Positions 1 through 9,365 of a stretch of DNA of 64,000 nucleotides are shown piece by piece. The stretch is from Maridesulfovibrio zosterae DSM 11974 (GTDB lineage Bacteria > Desulfobacterota > Desulfovibrionia > Desulfovibrionales > Desulfovibrionaceae), in assembly GCF_000425265.1 (NCBI RefSeq), contig NZ_AUDC01000012.1:310001-374000 (forward strand), written 5' to 3'. A model generated the notes under the pieces. The model made no database searches and had not been told where the DNA came from. It worked only from the letters and a program-made list of their open reading frames with translations. The translations under genes and the position numbers were made by a program. The stretch's first letter is position 1; every line of letters starts with the position of its first letter.

Positions 1-2
1 AA

Positions 3-653
3 GTTAGTCGCGGCTGGCTCGGCGTAACCATTCAGGATGCTGATGCCAAAACAGCCAAGGCTCTGGGCCTCAAAGAAAAGACAGGTGCTCTGGTCAATTC
101 AGTGAATCCCAAGGACCCTGCTGCTAAAGGCGGTATGAAAGTTGGCGATGTTATCCTTAAAGTCAACGGTGAAAAAATTGACGATACCAATGATCTGTTG
201 CGAACCATCGCAGCTTTGCCTCCAGGCAAAAGAATAAGCGTTAATGTATGGCGTCAGGGAAAAAGTAAACAACTCTATATCATCCTCGGCGACCGCAACG
301 GCAAAACTGTTGTAGCTCAGGCTGAAGAGGCATCGCCCAAAGCCGCAAACGAAAACCTCGATGATCTAGGACTTGTTGTCCGCAAGGTTAACCGTGAAGC
401 TGAAGCGAACTCTCTGGGACTTGATAAACCAGAAGGACTCATGGTCATAGAAGTTACGCCAGATTCTCCTGCTGAAGACGCTGCTATCGCAGTCGGTGAT
501 GTTATTCTTGAAGCCAACCAGCATAAAGTTGACTCAAGTAAATCACTTAAAAACATCATCAACTCTGAAGGAAAAAAACGCGGCCTGATAATGCTTCTTT
601 TAAAACGTCAGGGAAAAAATATATTCCGGACAATCGAACTGAAAAATAAATAA
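3..653 (+). CDS. degP: DegP/HtrA (Do family) periplasmic serine protease, C-terminal part
   Basis: The reading frame is open from the window edge, so the protease domain with its catalytic triad lies upstream of base 1. What remains begins with VSRGWLGVTIQD, the typical start of the first PDZ domain of Do-type proteases, and runs through two PDZ domains (roughly residues 1-95 and 110-215 of the visible part). Both carry the PDZ pattern of a hydrophobic V-x-P-x-SPA/PAA-x-x-G-hydrophobic-x-x-G-D-V-I stretch (NPKDPAAKGGMKVGDVIL and TPDSPAEDAAIAVGDVIL). PDZ domains in this family bind hydrophobic C-termini of misfolded envelope proteins and control protease assembly. The gene ends before a strong terminator and is therefore the last of its unit. 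The family call is confident; which DegP paralogue it is cannot be told from this part. Confidence 0.9.
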   Translation, partial: VSRGWLGVTIQDADAKTAKALGLKEKTGALVNSVNPKDPAAKGGMKVGDVILKVNGEKIDDTNDLLRTIAALPPGKRISVNVWRQGKSKQLYIILGDRNGKTVVAQAEEASPKAANENLDDLGLVVRKVNREAEANSLGLDKPEGLMVIEVTPDSPAEDAAIAVGDVILEANQHKVDSSKSLKNIINSEGKKRGLIMLLLKRQGKNIFRTIELKNK

Positions 654-685
654 TCTACATCAGAATGATCACTATCTGATAAGTT

Positions 686-724
686 AAGCCTGTTCTGACC
701 ATGGTCAGAACAGGCTTTTTTAAT
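686..724 (+). terminator. Rho-independent terminator after degP
   Basis: A perfect 32-base palindrome (686-717, two 15-base arms around AT) is followed directly by a run of T. The stem lies 33 bases after the degP stop and ends its transcript. Confidence 0.92.
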
Positions 725-834
725 CTTTTGGAGTAAGTTTAAAATTAATTCTAATCACCTATTCACTTTATTTTAATAAAAAATCATAAATTAACCTCTT
801 CCTTACTGCTTACCTTTAGGTTAATAAGCTCGTC

Positions 835-1710
835 ATGAACAACAGTACGACTATCCTTACTGCTCCGGCAAAAGTTAATCTCTACCTTAAAATTGTGAGG
901 AAAAGAGAAGACGGCTATCATGAACTGGATACTCTCTTTCATCCCTTCCCGGCTTTAGCTGATACTCTTGAAGTTTCAGAAAAGACTGAGGGATGCACTA
1001 TCCATTGTGAAGATTTTGACTTGCCGGCCGAAGATAATCTGATTTACAAAGCATGGGATAAATATGCTGCCGCTACAGGCTTTAGACCCGGGTTACATAT
1101 AAAACTCATAAAACGCACTCCTACAGGTGCAGGTCTCGGTGGAGGTAGTTCAGATGCTGCGGCAATGCTGCGTTATCTTGACACTCATCCTGACAGCCCC
1201 GGTATGGAACACGATAAGCTTACCGCTCTCGCAGCAGGGCTTGGGGCCGACGTTCCTTTCTTTCTTCTTGACGGTCCGGCATGGGCTAAAGGGATTGGTG
1301 AAATTTTATCGCCTTGTGAGGTTGACCTTTTGGGCCTAACAGCCTTATTAGCGTGCCCGGACGTGCATGTTAATACTGCATGGGCATATAAAGAGTGGAG
1401 CAACCGGGACAATTCCCAAAATTTTGAAAAAAAAGACTCCTTTCACTTGACAACTTATGCCAGTGGTAATAACAAGACGGCCTCCCAAACGAGGGTTACT
1501 TTATTCAATGACTTTGAAAAAGTTGTCCTGCCTGAGTTTTCTAAAATTAGGGAAACGAAGGAATATCTGCTGAAAAACGGAGCCTGCGGAGCTGTCATGA
1601 GCGGAAGCGGCGCGAGTGTAATATCTTTTTTCAGAGACAGAAATGAAGCTGAAAAAGTTGCAACCGACTTGAAATCAACTAAAGTCGACTCTGTTATTCA
1701 CACTTTTTAA
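835..1710 (+). CDS. ispE: 4-diphosphocytidyl-2-C-methyl-D-erythritol kinase
   Basis: IspE phosphorylates the 2-hydroxyl of CDP-methylerythritol with ATP in the non-mevalonate (MEP) isoprenoid pathway in the cytoplasm. The 291-residue product has the normal length. It shows the N-terminal substrate region [11 protein letters not shown], the GHMP-kinase ATP loop [14 protein letters not shown] around residue 100, and the C-terminal glycine-rich motif [11 protein letters not shown]. The ATG at 835 follows a 110-base AT-rich stretch with no strong Shine-Dalgarno sequence. In this group the gene typically precedes tRNA-Gln and prs, as it does here, with only 31 bases to the tRNA, so one transcript through ispE, tRNA and prs is plausible. 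Confidence 0.95.
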   Translation: MNNSTTILTAPAKVNLYLKIVRKREDGYHELDTLFHPFPALADTLEVSEKTEGCTIHCEDFDLPAEDNLIYKAWDKYAAATGFRPGLHIKLIKRTPTGAGLGGGSSDAAAMLRYLDTHPDSPGMEHDKLTALAAGLGADVPFFLLDGPAWAKGIGEILSPCEVDLLGLTALLACPDVHVNTAWAYKEWSNRDNSQNFEKKDSFHLTTYASGNNKTASQTRVTLFNDFEKVVLPEFSKIRETKEYLLKNGACGAVMSGSGASVISFFRDRNEAEKVATDLKSTKVDSVIHTF

Positions 1711-1741
1711 TATTATTGCATTTTTTCTACATAATCAGTGC

Positions 1742-1816
1742 AGGGATGTCGCCAAGCGGCAAGGCACGTGGTTTTGGTCCACGCATTCGCAGGTTCGAAT
1801 CCTGCCATCCCTGCCA
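1742..1816 (+). tRNA. tRNA-Gln (anticodon TTG)
   Basis: A 75-base tRNA with encoded CCA. The acceptor arms AGGGATG and CATCCCT pair perfectly, the D arm is GCC/GGC, the anticodon stem CGTGG/CCACG encloses the loop TTTTGGT with anticodon TTG (codons CAA, and CAG by wobble), and the T arm GCAGG-TTCGAAT-CCTGC is canonical. The discriminator base is G, as in bacterial tRNA-Gln. It sits between ispE and prs on the same strand, 40 bases before the prs start. Confidence 0.97.
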
Positions 1817-1856
1817 AATTCATTTCTCGTACCGAGAGGTCAAGTTGGAGACCGAC

Positions 1857-2798
1857 ATGAACGGTGAACTCAAGATTATCAGCGGCTCGTCAAATCTGGC
1901 GCTTTCAGAAGCAATCTGTGACCATCTCGGCAGCAAGCTTACTCCATGTCTGCGCGAAAAATTCAGTGATGGCGAAATCCGCATTGAGATTCAGGACAAT
2001 GTCCGCGGCTGTGACGTATTTATAGTCCAGTCAACCTGCGATCCCGTAAATTTTCATTTTATGGAGCTGTGTCTCATGCTGGACGCCCTCAAAAGAGCAA
2101 GCGCCCGTCGTGTAACAGCTGTTGTTCCTTATTATGGCTATGCCCGTCAGGACCGTAAAGTATCCCCCCGTGCTCCTATCAGTGCAAAGCTTTGCGCCGA
2201 CTGTCTTACTGTAGCAGGTATGCAGCGTCTGGTAACTATTGACCTTCACGCTGGCCAGATTCAGGGATTTTTTAATCTTCCCGTAGATAATATTTATGCT
2301 GCACCGGTTTTATTAGATGAACTGCGCACCCGTTACGAAGACATGGTCATGGTTTCTCCTGACGCAGGTGGAACTGAACGTGCCAGAGCTTACGCGAAAC
2401 GCCTTCATGCAGGATTGGCCATTGTGGATAAACGCCGTGATGCCCCAAACCAGGCCAGAGCCATGCATGTTATCGGTGAAGTTAAAGATAAAACCTGTAT
2501 CGTTATGGATGACATGATTGATACAGCCGGAACAATGTGTCAGGCAGCTAGAGTTCTCATGGAACATGGTGCTAAGAATGTTATTGCCTGCGCTACACAC
2601 CCTGTTCTTTCCGGACCAGCTCTCGACAGGCTGCAAGCAGCACCTTTTTCCGAGGTGATTGTTACTAATACTCTGCCTGTCTCTGAAGAGAAACTTGCAA
2701 AATGCAGCAAGATTAAAGTTAAATCTGTGGCAGGCATACTTGCCAAGTGCATACACAATGTACACACAGAATCATCTGTAAGCGTTCTCTTCGTATAA
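1857..2798 (+). CDS. prs: Ribose-phosphate pyrophosphokinase (PRPP synthase)
   Basis: Prs makes 5-phosphoribosyl-1-diphosphate from ribose-5-phosphate and ATP for nucleotide, His and Trp synthesis. The 313-residue protein has the class I features: N-terminal [10 protein letters not shown], the flexible-loop region [11 protein letters not shown], the metal-binding histidine segment [13 protein letters not shown], and the PRPP loop [11 protein letters not shown]. An open frame continues upstream through the tRNA to 1716, but that part is not protein-coding. The ATG at 1857 is chosen because it gives the family's normal N-terminus and is preceded by TTGGAG six bases upstream. It is followed 68 bases later by rplY. 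Confidence 0.96.
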   Translation: MNGELKIISGSSNLALSEAICDHLGSKLTPCLREKFSDGEIRIEIQDNVRGCDVFIVQSTCDPVNFHFMELCLMLDALKRASARRVTAVVPYYGYARQDRKVSPRAPISAKLCADCLTVAGMQRLVTIDLHAGQIQGFFNLPVDNIYAAPVLLDELRTRYEDMVMVSPDAGGTERARAYAKRLHAGLAIVDKRRDAPNQARAMHVIGEVKDKTCIVMDDMIDTAGTMCQAARVLMEHGAKNVIACATHPVLSGPALDRLQAAPFSEVIVTNTLPVSEEKLAKCSKIKVKSVAGILAKCIHNVHTESSVSVLFV

Positions 2799-2866
2799 AA
2801 TACGCCTATTCCCACCCTCTGCCGGTCTTAAGTGAGCGGTAGCAGGTTAACCATAAGGAGATTAAA

Positions 2867-3460
2867 ATGTCTGAAAAAGTAACTTTTAAAGCTGAACTGC
2901 GTACCAAAACTGGTAAGTCTGCTAACCGTCAGCTTCGTAACGAAGGAAAGGTTCCCGCTGTTTTCTATTCACAGACCGGCGAAAACCTGATTCTTGCTGT
3001 AAACGAAATTGAATTTGTTAAGATGTACCGTTCTGTTGGAACTACACGCCTTTTCAGTCTCGAAGTAGATGGTAAAACCTATGACTCCCTGATCTGGAAA
3101 GTACAGATGGACCCTGTTCGTCCTCGTCCTAACCACATCGATTTTCTTGGTGTTGTAGCAGGTAAGCCTCTCAAAATTGATGTACCCGTTACCACTGCAG
3201 GAACTGCTCCAGGTGTTAAACTCGGTGGACGTATGGCGATTTATCGCAATGTTCTCACCGTCGCATGTACAGCAGAAACCATCCCGGCTGCAATCGTAGT
3301 TGACATTGCTGAAATGAATGTTGGCGACACTGTATTCGTAAACGAAATTGACCTCGGTGAAGGTGCATCTGTTATGGCAGACAGCAACTTTGCACTCGTT
3401 CGTTGTGCAGCAGGTCGCGGCAGCTCAACAGAAGAAGAGGAAGCAGAAGGCGAAAATTAG
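2867..3460 (+). CDS. rplY: 50S ribosomal protein L25 (TL5/Ctc type)
   Basis: L25 binds 5S rRNA in the central protuberance of the large subunit. The 197-residue product is the long Ctc/TL5 form: an N-terminal 5S-binding beta-barrel (residues 1-95, with RTKTGKSANRQLRNEGKVPAV and PVRPRPNHIDFL) plus the C-terminal TL5-type beta domain (about 100-190), ending in an acidic tail (EEEEAEGEN). AAGGAG lies just ahead of the ATG. The prs-rplY-pth order is common in bacteria. It ends at a clear terminator, so pth has its own start or depends on read-through. Confidence 0.95.
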   Translation: MSEKVTFKAELRTKTGKSANRQLRNEGKVPAVFYSQTGENLILAVNEIEFVKMYRSVGTTRLFSLEVDGKTYDSLIWKVQMDPVRPRPNHIDFLGVVAGKPLKIDVPVTTAGTAPGVKLGGRMAIYRNVLTVACTAETIPAAIVVDIAEMNVGDTVFVNEIDLGEGASVMADSNFALVRCAAGRGSSTEEEEAEGEN

Positions 3461-3484
3461 CCTACTGATTCATAATATTTGTAA

Positions 3485-3515
3485 GGCCCCGGAAATTCCG
3501 GGGCTTTTCTTGTTT
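3485..3515 (+). terminator. Terminator after rplY
   Basis: Arms GCCCCGGAA (3486-3494) and TTCCGGGGC (3496-3504) form a tight GC-rich hairpin followed by TTTTCTTGTTTTTT. Confidence 0.85.
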
Positions 3516-3564
3516 TTTAAACAGGTTAACAATTTTCTATACGCTTTTGGGGCAGGGCTCATCT

Positions 3565-4182
3565 ATGGAATACAAAGCACTTATTACAGGACTGGGCAAC
3601 CCAGGCCCCGAGTACGTCAAGACCAGGCATAATATAGGGTTCATGACGGTTGATGCTTTGGCAGAAATGGCTATTTCCCGTAAAAGCATGCGTTTTAAAA
3701 AAATAGAAATATCCGGTGACTATGAGCTTTTCAGCATTTGTATATCCGGAATCAATGTACTCGTAACCAAGCCTCTTACCTATATGAATCTGAGCGGCAA
3801 AGCCGTTTCAAGTATATGTGGTAGATATTCAATTCCAATTCAGAATGTAGTTGTTATCCATGATGAACTGGATTTGCCTACTGGAAGAATGAAATTTAAG
3901 AAAGGCGGCGGTAACAACGGTCATAGAGGACTTGAATCTATTCAGGATAAAATGAATTCAGCTGATTTTTACAGAATCAGAATTGGTATAGGTAGACCCG
4001 AATTTTCATCACAGGTGAAAGACTACGTACTCGAAGAGTTCGATTCCACTGATTTAAATATTGCAGCAGAAATGTCTATTGCGGCAATTAAAGGGCTGAA
4101 CCTATATTTCAGAAGAGGTCAAGGACCAGCTACTCAATTCATGAACAGCTTTATACCTGACGCAGTTAAAAGCGAGCCATAG
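3565..4182 (+). CDS. pth: Peptidyl-tRNA hydrolase
   Basis: Pth cleaves the ester bond of peptidyl-tRNAs released from stalled ribosomes. The 205-residue protein carries the family residues: Asn12 in GLGNPGPEY, the catalytic His22 in TRHNIGF, the KPLTYMNLSG segment, Asp in VIHDELDLP, and GGNNGHRGLESI. An in-frame TTG at 3547 would add six residues, but the ATG at 3565 gives the usual N-terminus (MEYKALITGLGNPG) and follows AGGG with suitable spacing. It lies 50 bases after the rplY terminator hairpin. Confidence 0.95.
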   Translation: MEYKALITGLGNPGPEYVKTRHNIGFMTVDALAEMAISRKSMRFKKIEISGDYELFSICISGINVLVTKPLTYMNLSGKAVSSICGRYSIPIQNVVVIHDELDLPTGRMKFKKGGGNNGHRGLESIQDKMNSADFYRIRIGIGRPEFSSQVKDYVLEEFDSTDLNIAAEMSIAAIKGLNLYFRRGQGPATQFMNSFIPDAVKSEP

Positions 4183-4402
4183 ACTATTTTTTACAATTGA
4201 GTTACAGTATCTTTTCGCAACAACTCCCCTATAATAAATTTTACAAAAAGCGGGAGTTCAAGAGAAATGAAAAGGAATCTACTGCCTAGATCAAATTAAT
4301 CCCGATGTCCACAATAGCGCCACATTGTAAAGGAATAATTTAACCGGGATGCTGAAAAGCCTTTTCCTGAACCATTTCTTTTTTAAATCCAAGGAGCCAC
4401 GA

Positions 4403-4918
4403 GTGTTTGAGTTAGAACAGCTTGTTGTATACCCTTCTCAGGGTGTAGGCAAAGTAGAACGTATTGAAAGTCAAGAAATCGGCGGATCTGTTGCTGAATT
4501 CTATATAGTCCGTATTTTAAGTAACAATGTTACACTCATGGTCCCAGTCATGAATGCGCATAACGTTGGACTTCGGGCTGTTTGTGACAAAGAAGCAGGG
4601 CTCACAATTTTTGAATGCCTCAAAGATAGATCAGACTTCACAGGCTATACTGGTCAGAACTGGAATAGACGTTACCGCGAGTATTCAGAAAAGCTTAAAA
4701 GTGGAGATCTTCAGGACGTAGCGTATGTCTTAAAAGAGCTGTTTCTGATTGGTAAAGATAAAGAGCTGTCTTTTGGAGAACGTAGGCTTCTTGAACAAGC
4801 TATGGGACTGGTATCAATGGAACTTTCATTTGCACTGGACCTTGATCAAGAAGAAATTAAAGAAATGATCAATGAACTGTTCAGTGATGTTCTTGAAAAA
4901 CCTGAAGAAGAATCATAA
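4403..4918 (+). CDS. carD: CarD/CdnL family transcription regulator, GTG start
   Basis: CarD/CdnL proteins bind the RNA polymerase beta subunit through an N-terminal Tudor-like domain and stabilise open promoter complexes, mainly at rRNA and housekeeping promoters. The 171-residue protein begins MFELEQLVVYPSQGVGKVE, the normal family N-terminus (RNAP-interaction domain about 1-65), followed by a helical DNA-binding domain (about 75-165) with a conserved Trp-Asn-Arg-Arg. An upstream ATG at 4349 would add 18 hydrophobic and basic residues unlike the family and has no Shine-Dalgarno sequence. The GTG at 4403 has AAGGAG six bases before it, so I take GTG as the start. It sits between pth and rho. 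Confidence 0.9.
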   Translation: MFELEQLVVYPSQGVGKVERIESQEIGGSVAEFYIVRILSNNVTLMVPVMNAHNVGLRAVCDKEAGLTIFECLKDRSDFTGYTGQNWNRRYREYSEKLKSGDLQDVAYVLKELFLIGKDKELSFGERRLLEQAMGLVSMELSFALDLDQEEIKEMINELFSDVLEKPEEES

Positions 4919-5256
4919 AAAACTGACTCAAACGTCTTGTCATAAATGATTCTTTCAGTTAATGCCCTATAAGTTGCAGTCGCACTAGCTCTCTTTACTC
5001 AACACCTAAAGTTGAAATAAAGCAAAGCACATAAAAATGACTGCAAACGGGCAGGGTGAGAACAAATTTTAATTTGTAGCATCAGCACCAAAGGTGCAGC
5101 CCCACTCCTGATAAAGGGTAAATCCAATACAATTTTATTCATCTAATCTACGCTAAAGCAAACTGTTATGTGCAGTCTTTATTATGACCAGCATGACTAC
5201 TGTTTTATATTAGCGATATTATACTTTTTTAAACTTTTAACTCTGGTTATATAAGT
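4919..5256 (+). other. 338-base gene-free leader of rho
   Basis: No convincing ORF is present. The stretch holds several small inverted repeats, for example ACAAAT-TTTA-ATTTGT and GCACC-AAA-GGTGC (about 5061-5105), and a C/A-rich, G-poor tract downstream. No match to a riboswitch class I know was recognised. In Escherichia coli the rho leader mediates autoregulation by Rho; a similar role here is possible but not shown. No clear Shine-Dalgarno sequence precedes the rho ATG. Confidence 0.4.
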
Positions 5257-6531
5257 ATGGGCCAAGATAAAAAGACAAACAACCTGAATCTGACAGAACT
5301 TAAACTGAAAAACATGTCAGATCTCATGGAACTGGCAGCTAAGTTCAAAGTTGAAAACCCAAGTGGAATGCGGAAGCAGGAACTTATTTTCGCACTGCTT
5401 CAAGGTTGCGCGTTGCAGAACGGGCAAATTTATGGAGAAGGCGTTCTTGAAGTTCTTCCTGACGGATTCGGTTTTCTCCGCTCTCCTACGTACAGTTATA
5501 TGCCCGGCCCTGACGATATATATGTTTCTCCTTCGCAGATCAGAAGATTCGGTCTGAGAAAAGGTGACATTATTTCTGGTCAGATTCGCCCACCTAAAGA
5601 GGGCGAAAGATATTTCGCACTTCTGCGTGTTAACGAAATAGGCATGGAGCCACCGGAGCATTCCCGCAACTTAGTTCTTTTCGACAACCTGACTCCTATC
5701 TATCCTGACAGTCGTTTCAAAATGGAAAACGGCCCTAAGAATTTCAGCTCCAGAGTAATAGATATTCTTTCCCCAATCGGGCGCGGACAGCGTGCTTTGC
5801 TTGTTGCCCCACCCCGCACAGGGAAGACTATGATGCTCCAAAATATTGCCAATTCCATCAATGCCAATCACCCTGACGTAGATCTCATAGTTCTGCTCAT
5901 CGATGAACGGCCGGAAGAAGTAACTGACATGGCCCGAACTGTAAAAGCAGAGGTTGTCAGCTCCACTTTTGATGAACCACCACAGCGTCATGTTCAGGTA
6001 ACTGAAATGGTTCTTGAAAAGGCAAAACGTCTGGTTGAGCGTAAACGTGATGTTGTTATTCTGCTGGACTCTATCACCCGCCTAGGCCGTGCATATAATG
6101 CGGTGACCCCATCTTCAGGACGAGTACTGTCCGGTGGTCTGGATGCTAATGCAATGCAGCGTCCAAAACGTTTCTTCGGTGCTGCGCGTAATATTGAAGA
6201 AGGCGGCAGTCTGACAATAATTGCTACTGCTCTTATTGATACTGGCTCACGCATGGATGAGGTTATTTTTGAAGAATTCAAAGGTACTGGTAATATGGAC
6301 CTCTACCTTGATCGCAAACTTTCTGAAAAACGCGTATTCCCTGCCATCGATATTAACCGCTCCGGTACCCGTAAAGAAGAACTCCTACTTGATTCTGATG
6401 TCTTGAATAAAGTCTGGATTCTCAGAAAACTTCTTGCCCCAATGAACTCTATTGATTCAATGGAATTCCTACTCGATAAGATGAAAGGGACAAAAAACAA
6501 CGACTTATTCTTTGAAATGATGGGCAAATAG
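5257..6531 (+). CDS. rho: Transcription termination factor Rho
   Basis: Rho is a hexameric RNA-dependent ATPase that ends transcription and removes untranslated RNA from polymerase. The 424-residue protein has the standard layout: an N-terminal helical SAP-like part (NLTELKLK...[11 protein letters not shown]), a cold-shock RNA-binding fold (about 60-130, with GFGFLRS), and the ATPase domain with Walker A APPRTGKT near residue 190, Walker [17 protein letters not shown], and the Q/R-loop regions. It has no insertion of the kind seen in some actinobacterial Rho proteins. The ATG at 5257 has only an AT-rich region before it, which may signal weak or regulated initiation. A terminator follows. Confidence 0.97.
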   Translation: MGQDKKTNNLNLTELKLKNMSDLMELAAKFKVENPSGMRKQELIFALLQGCALQNGQIYGEGVLEVLPDGFGFLRSPTYSYMPGPDDIYVSPSQIRRFGLRKGDIISGQIRPPKEGERYFALLRVNEIGMEPPEHSRNLVLFDNLTPIYPDSRFKMENGPKNFSSRVIDILSPIGRGQRALLVAPPRTGKTMMLQNIANSINANHPDVDLIVLLIDERPEEVTDMARTVKAEVVSSTFDEPPQRHVQVTEMVLEKAKRLVERKRDVVILLDSITRLGRAYNAVTPSSGRVLSGGLDANAMQRPKRFFGAARNIEEGGSLTIIATALIDTGSRMDEVIFEEFKGTGNMDLYLDRKLSEKRVFPAIDINRSGTRKEELLLDSDVLNKVWILRKLLAPMNSIDSMEFLLDKMKGTKNNDLFFEMMGK

Positions 6532-6558
6532 TCCACCCTACAAAGTCATTTTGATATT

Positions 6559-6590
6559 AAGGCCTCATGAATAATCATGGGGCCTTTTCT
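6559..6590 (+). terminator. Terminator after rho
   Basis: AAGGCC...GGCCTT arms (6559-6564 and 6582-6587) with partly paired TCATGA/TCATGG extensions, followed by TTCTT. It lies about 30 bases after the rho stop. Confidence 0.7.
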
Positions 6591-6749
6591 TATGGTATGT
6601 CCCGTCCTGAAATAGTAGGCTTTACAACTCGCCTTCTAAAACTTAGTATTTTTACTAACAGATAATAGTTTTTAAATTCTTGCTTTATATTTTTTTAGAA
6701 GCATCGCTGCCAAGTTAGGCAATAAGCATCTTCTTAAACGGGATAAAAA

Positions 6750-8201
6750 ATGCATCTCACACACAAAACTTATACGCATCTGACAGCAATTATTATGCTG
6801 TTTTTTTTATTTTTTTCGATTACCCCGCAAGCAACAGCTTCATCAATTTTCGGGGAATTTACGGTGCGCGACGAGATCAAACTAGGTAAAGAATTTGATA
6901 AAATGGTTCACAGCAAACTACCTATTGTTCTTGATCCGCAGGTTACTGACTATATCAAACATCTTGTCGCACGTATTGCCAGCCAGATGCCTCCTCAACC
7001 GTTTCCAATTACCGCTTCCGTTATACAAAATAATGCGATGAATGCGTTTGCAGTTCCTGGCGGATATATTTATATTTATACTGGCCTGATTCTAAATATG
7101 AAACATGAATCTGAGCTTGCCGCGGTTATCGGCCATGAACTTGCACACGTATCGTTACGACACGTTGCACGGCGAATGGAAAAAATGAAACTTGTAAATA
7201 TGGCAAGCGTCCTTGGAACCTTAGCAGGTATGCTCATCGGAATGTCAGGTGGAAGCAATTCGGCAAATATAGGGCAGGCTCTTGCCGTCGGGTCCATGGC
7301 AGGCGGACAGAGCGCATATCTTTCATATACCCAGTCTAATGAGCGTGAGGCTGACCATCTGGGTATGAATTACATGATTTCTGCCGGATTTAATCCAGAA
7401 GGCATGGTCAACAGTTTTAAAACCATGAAGCAGCGTCAGTGGTATGTCAGCAACGTTAATATCCCTACCTATCTGTCCACTCACCCGGGGCTGGATACAC
7501 GTATTGATTACCTTAAAGAACGCTTTCTCAGAATGCCGCCAGAATATTTCAAACGCCAAAATGATGATGCAGATTTTTTCAAAATTCAAACACTCATCAG
7601 GGCGCGAATGACTGACCCCAAAATTGCACTTGCACATTACAACAATATTCCTGTCGAAAAACGTACGTGCCTTGATCATCTTGGGCAGGGAATAATTCTT
7701 TCCAGAATGAAAAAATATCAGGAAGCAGAAGTTGCATTTACTAAAGCACATAACGAATGTCCCGGTGAGACTTTAATTCTGCGCGAAGAAGGACGCTTTT
7801 ACTTTACTATAGGCAAAATGGATAAAGCCAGCCCATTACTACATGAAGCATACATCCGTGATTCAAAGGACGCTATGACTTTGTTTTTTATTGCCAGAGT
7901 TGAAGCAGCACGGAAGGACTATAAACAGGCCATTCTGACTATGCGTCGTGTAGCTGAAATGGTGCCTGAGGATCAGGAAATCCATTATCATCTTGGACGT
8001 ATGCTTGGCGAATCCGGAAATTACTTTGAAGCACATGTTCAACTCGCATACGCAGCTCTTTACGGACATAATGGCAAACAAGCCAAGTTTCATCTCAAAA
8101 AAGCTGAAGGTTTAGCCAAAACAGCCACACAAAGAACTGAACTAAGTAAACTTCAAGAGACCATAACCCCCAAACCTCCTGAAGAGAAAAAACAAAAATA
8201 A
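6750..8201 (+). CDS. BepA-like M48 zinc metalloprotease with TPR domain, periplasmic
   Basis: The 483-residue protein starts with a signal peptide (hydrophobic residues about 11-25, cleavage probably after ATA). It carries the M48 zinc motif HELAH (in AAVIGHELAHVSLRHV) and the third-ligand region NEREADHLGMNYM. Residues about 300-460 are TPR-like helices. This is the architecture of BepA (YfgC), which assists or degrades outer-membrane proteins such as LptD in the periplasm. The tail is lysine-rich. It lies alone between rho and ribF; the 218 bases upstream hold only the rho terminator and AT-rich DNA. The exact substrate is unknown, and a general quality-control role is inferred from the family. 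Confidence 0.88.
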   Translation: MHLTHKTYTHLTAIIMLFFLFFSITPQATASSIFGEFTVRDEIKLGKEFDKMVHSKLPIVLDPQVTDYIKHLVARIASQMPPQPFPITASVIQNNAMNAFAVPGGYIYIYTGLILNMKHESELAAVIGHELAHVSLRHVARRMEKMKLVNMASVLGTLAGMLIGMSGGSNSANIGQALAVGSMAGGQSAYLSYTQSNEREADHLGMNYMISAGFNPEGMVNSFKTMKQRQWYVSNVNIPTYLSTHPGLDTRIDYLKERFLRMPPEYFKRQNDDADFFKIQTLIRARMTDPKIALAHYNNIPVEKRTCLDHLGQGIILSRMKKYQEAEVAFTKAHNECPGETLILREEGRFYFTIGKMDKASPLLHEAYIRDSKDAMTLFFIARVEAARKDYKQAILTMRRVAEMVPEDQEIHYHLGRMLGESGNYFEAHVQLAYAALYGHNGKQAKFHLKKAEGLAKTATQRTELSKLQETITPKPPEEKKQK

Positions 8202-8381
8202 TGAAAAGTTGTTTATCGGCAATTAACCACATACACTAGACTGCTTTATAAATAACTGTTTTAATTATATATAAAATATTATGATTTTATTTTTTGTGAA
8301 CGAGAAGCGCTTGAATGATACTGCCATTTAATGTAACTGCTTTCGTTTCTACTAACTTGCGCTAAATAAAGTGAAGCGAAA

Positions 8382-9365
8382 ATGATCATCGCAAAAGCAA
8401 TTGACAAAATTATAAAGCCTCATAACGGGGCTTGTGTTACTATAGGAAACTTCGATGGAGTCCATAAAGGACACCAGAAGCTGATTTGCAGCACCTGCCA
8501 AAAAGCAAAAGAACTCGGCCTTGCCAGCGTTGTTGTAACCTTCGATCCACACCCGCTAAGGGTCCTTGTAAACAGTAAAACCCCTCCTTTCATTACCTTG
8601 ACTTCCCAGAAGCTGGAACTGATTGCGCAACATAATCCTGATATTATTCTTGCTCTGAATTTTACAAAGGAAATTGCTGCACTGTCACCTGAGGAATTTA
8701 TTAAAGAATTTCTCATTGATCCTTTCGGGATGAAAGAAATGGTCGTTGGCTACGACTATGCATTAGGTAAAGCAAGAAGCGGCAACTATGAAATTCTGGC
8801 AAAGCTTGGCGGCAAATACGGTTATGGTATTGAGCGTCTTGAACCTGTCATTATAGATGATGCAGTGGTCAGCTCGTCACGCATCCGCGACCTCGTGACA
8901 GAAGGCAATGTTTGGGATGTTCGCCCGTTACTGGGACGTTTCTATCAGGTACGCGGAGAAGTCGTACATGGTATGAATCGCGGCGGAAGGCTACTCGGAT
9001 TTCCTACAGCCAACATCAAACTAGAAGATGAGCTTTTCCCTAAAAAGGGAGTCTACGCAATCAGGGTTGAAGTTGACGGTGATGTTCGCCCCGGGGTTGC
9101 GAACATCGGCAAGAATCCGACATTCGGTAATGATGCTCTTTCTGTAGAAGCACATATTTTCGATTTTTCTGAGAATATATACGGCAAGAATATTAGAGTC
9201 CATTTTATTCAGAGAATCCGCTCCGAACGCAAATTCAACGGACTTGACGAATTAAAGGAACGTATAGCTATCGATATTGAACTTGCCAAATCTATTCTAT
9301 CATACCCTGAATCTCAAGTGCGGCCGGGTCTACACTTAACCGAGTCAGAAACTGGAGCCTGTTAA
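8382..9365 (+). CDS. ribF: Bifunctional riboflavin kinase / FAD synthetase
   Basis: RibF phosphorylates riboflavin to FMN and adenylylates FMN to FAD. The 327-residue protein has the N-terminal nucleotidyltransferase domain (1-185) with GNFDGVHKGHQKLI and the SSSRIRDLV motif, and the C-terminal riboflavin-kinase domain (about 186-310) with GRLLGFPTANI and PGVANIGKNPTFG. The stop codon overlaps the start of the downstream CLC gene in TAATG, so the two are translationally coupled. The 180-base upstream region is AT-rich and shows no FMN riboswitch. Confidence 0.95.
   Translation: MIIAKAIDKIIKPHNGACVTIGNFDGVHKGHQKLICSTCQKAKELGLASVVVTFDPHPLRVLVNSKTPPFITLTSQKLELIAQHNPDIILALNFTKEIAALSPEEFIKEFLIDPFGMKEMVVGYDYALGKARSGNYEILAKLGGKYGYGIERLEPVIIDDAVVSSSRIRDLVTEGNVWDVRPLLGRFYQVRGEVVHGMNRGGRLLGFPTANIKLEDELFPKKGVYAIRVEVDGDVRPGVANIGKNPTFGNDALSVEAHIFDFSENIYGKNIRVHFIQRIRSERKFNGLDELKERIAIDIELAKSILSYPESQVRPGLHLTESETGAC

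Noticed and set aside
1716-1856. N-terminal extension of Prs from 1716
   Set aside because: The stretch contains the complete tRNA-Gln, and the family N-terminus begins at ATG 1857.
2313-2765. 150-codon frame antisense to prs
   Set aside because: Mirror of a strongly conserved enzyme gene; His/Cys/Asn-rich and without start signal.
6594-6660. Stretch after rho that recalled an insertion-sequence end
   Set aside because: No inverted partner, target duplication or transposase remnant is visible.
8202-8381. FMN riboswitch before ribF
   Set aside because: None of the conserved FMN-element segments (AGGGCGGGG, CCGGCGGT-type) is present.
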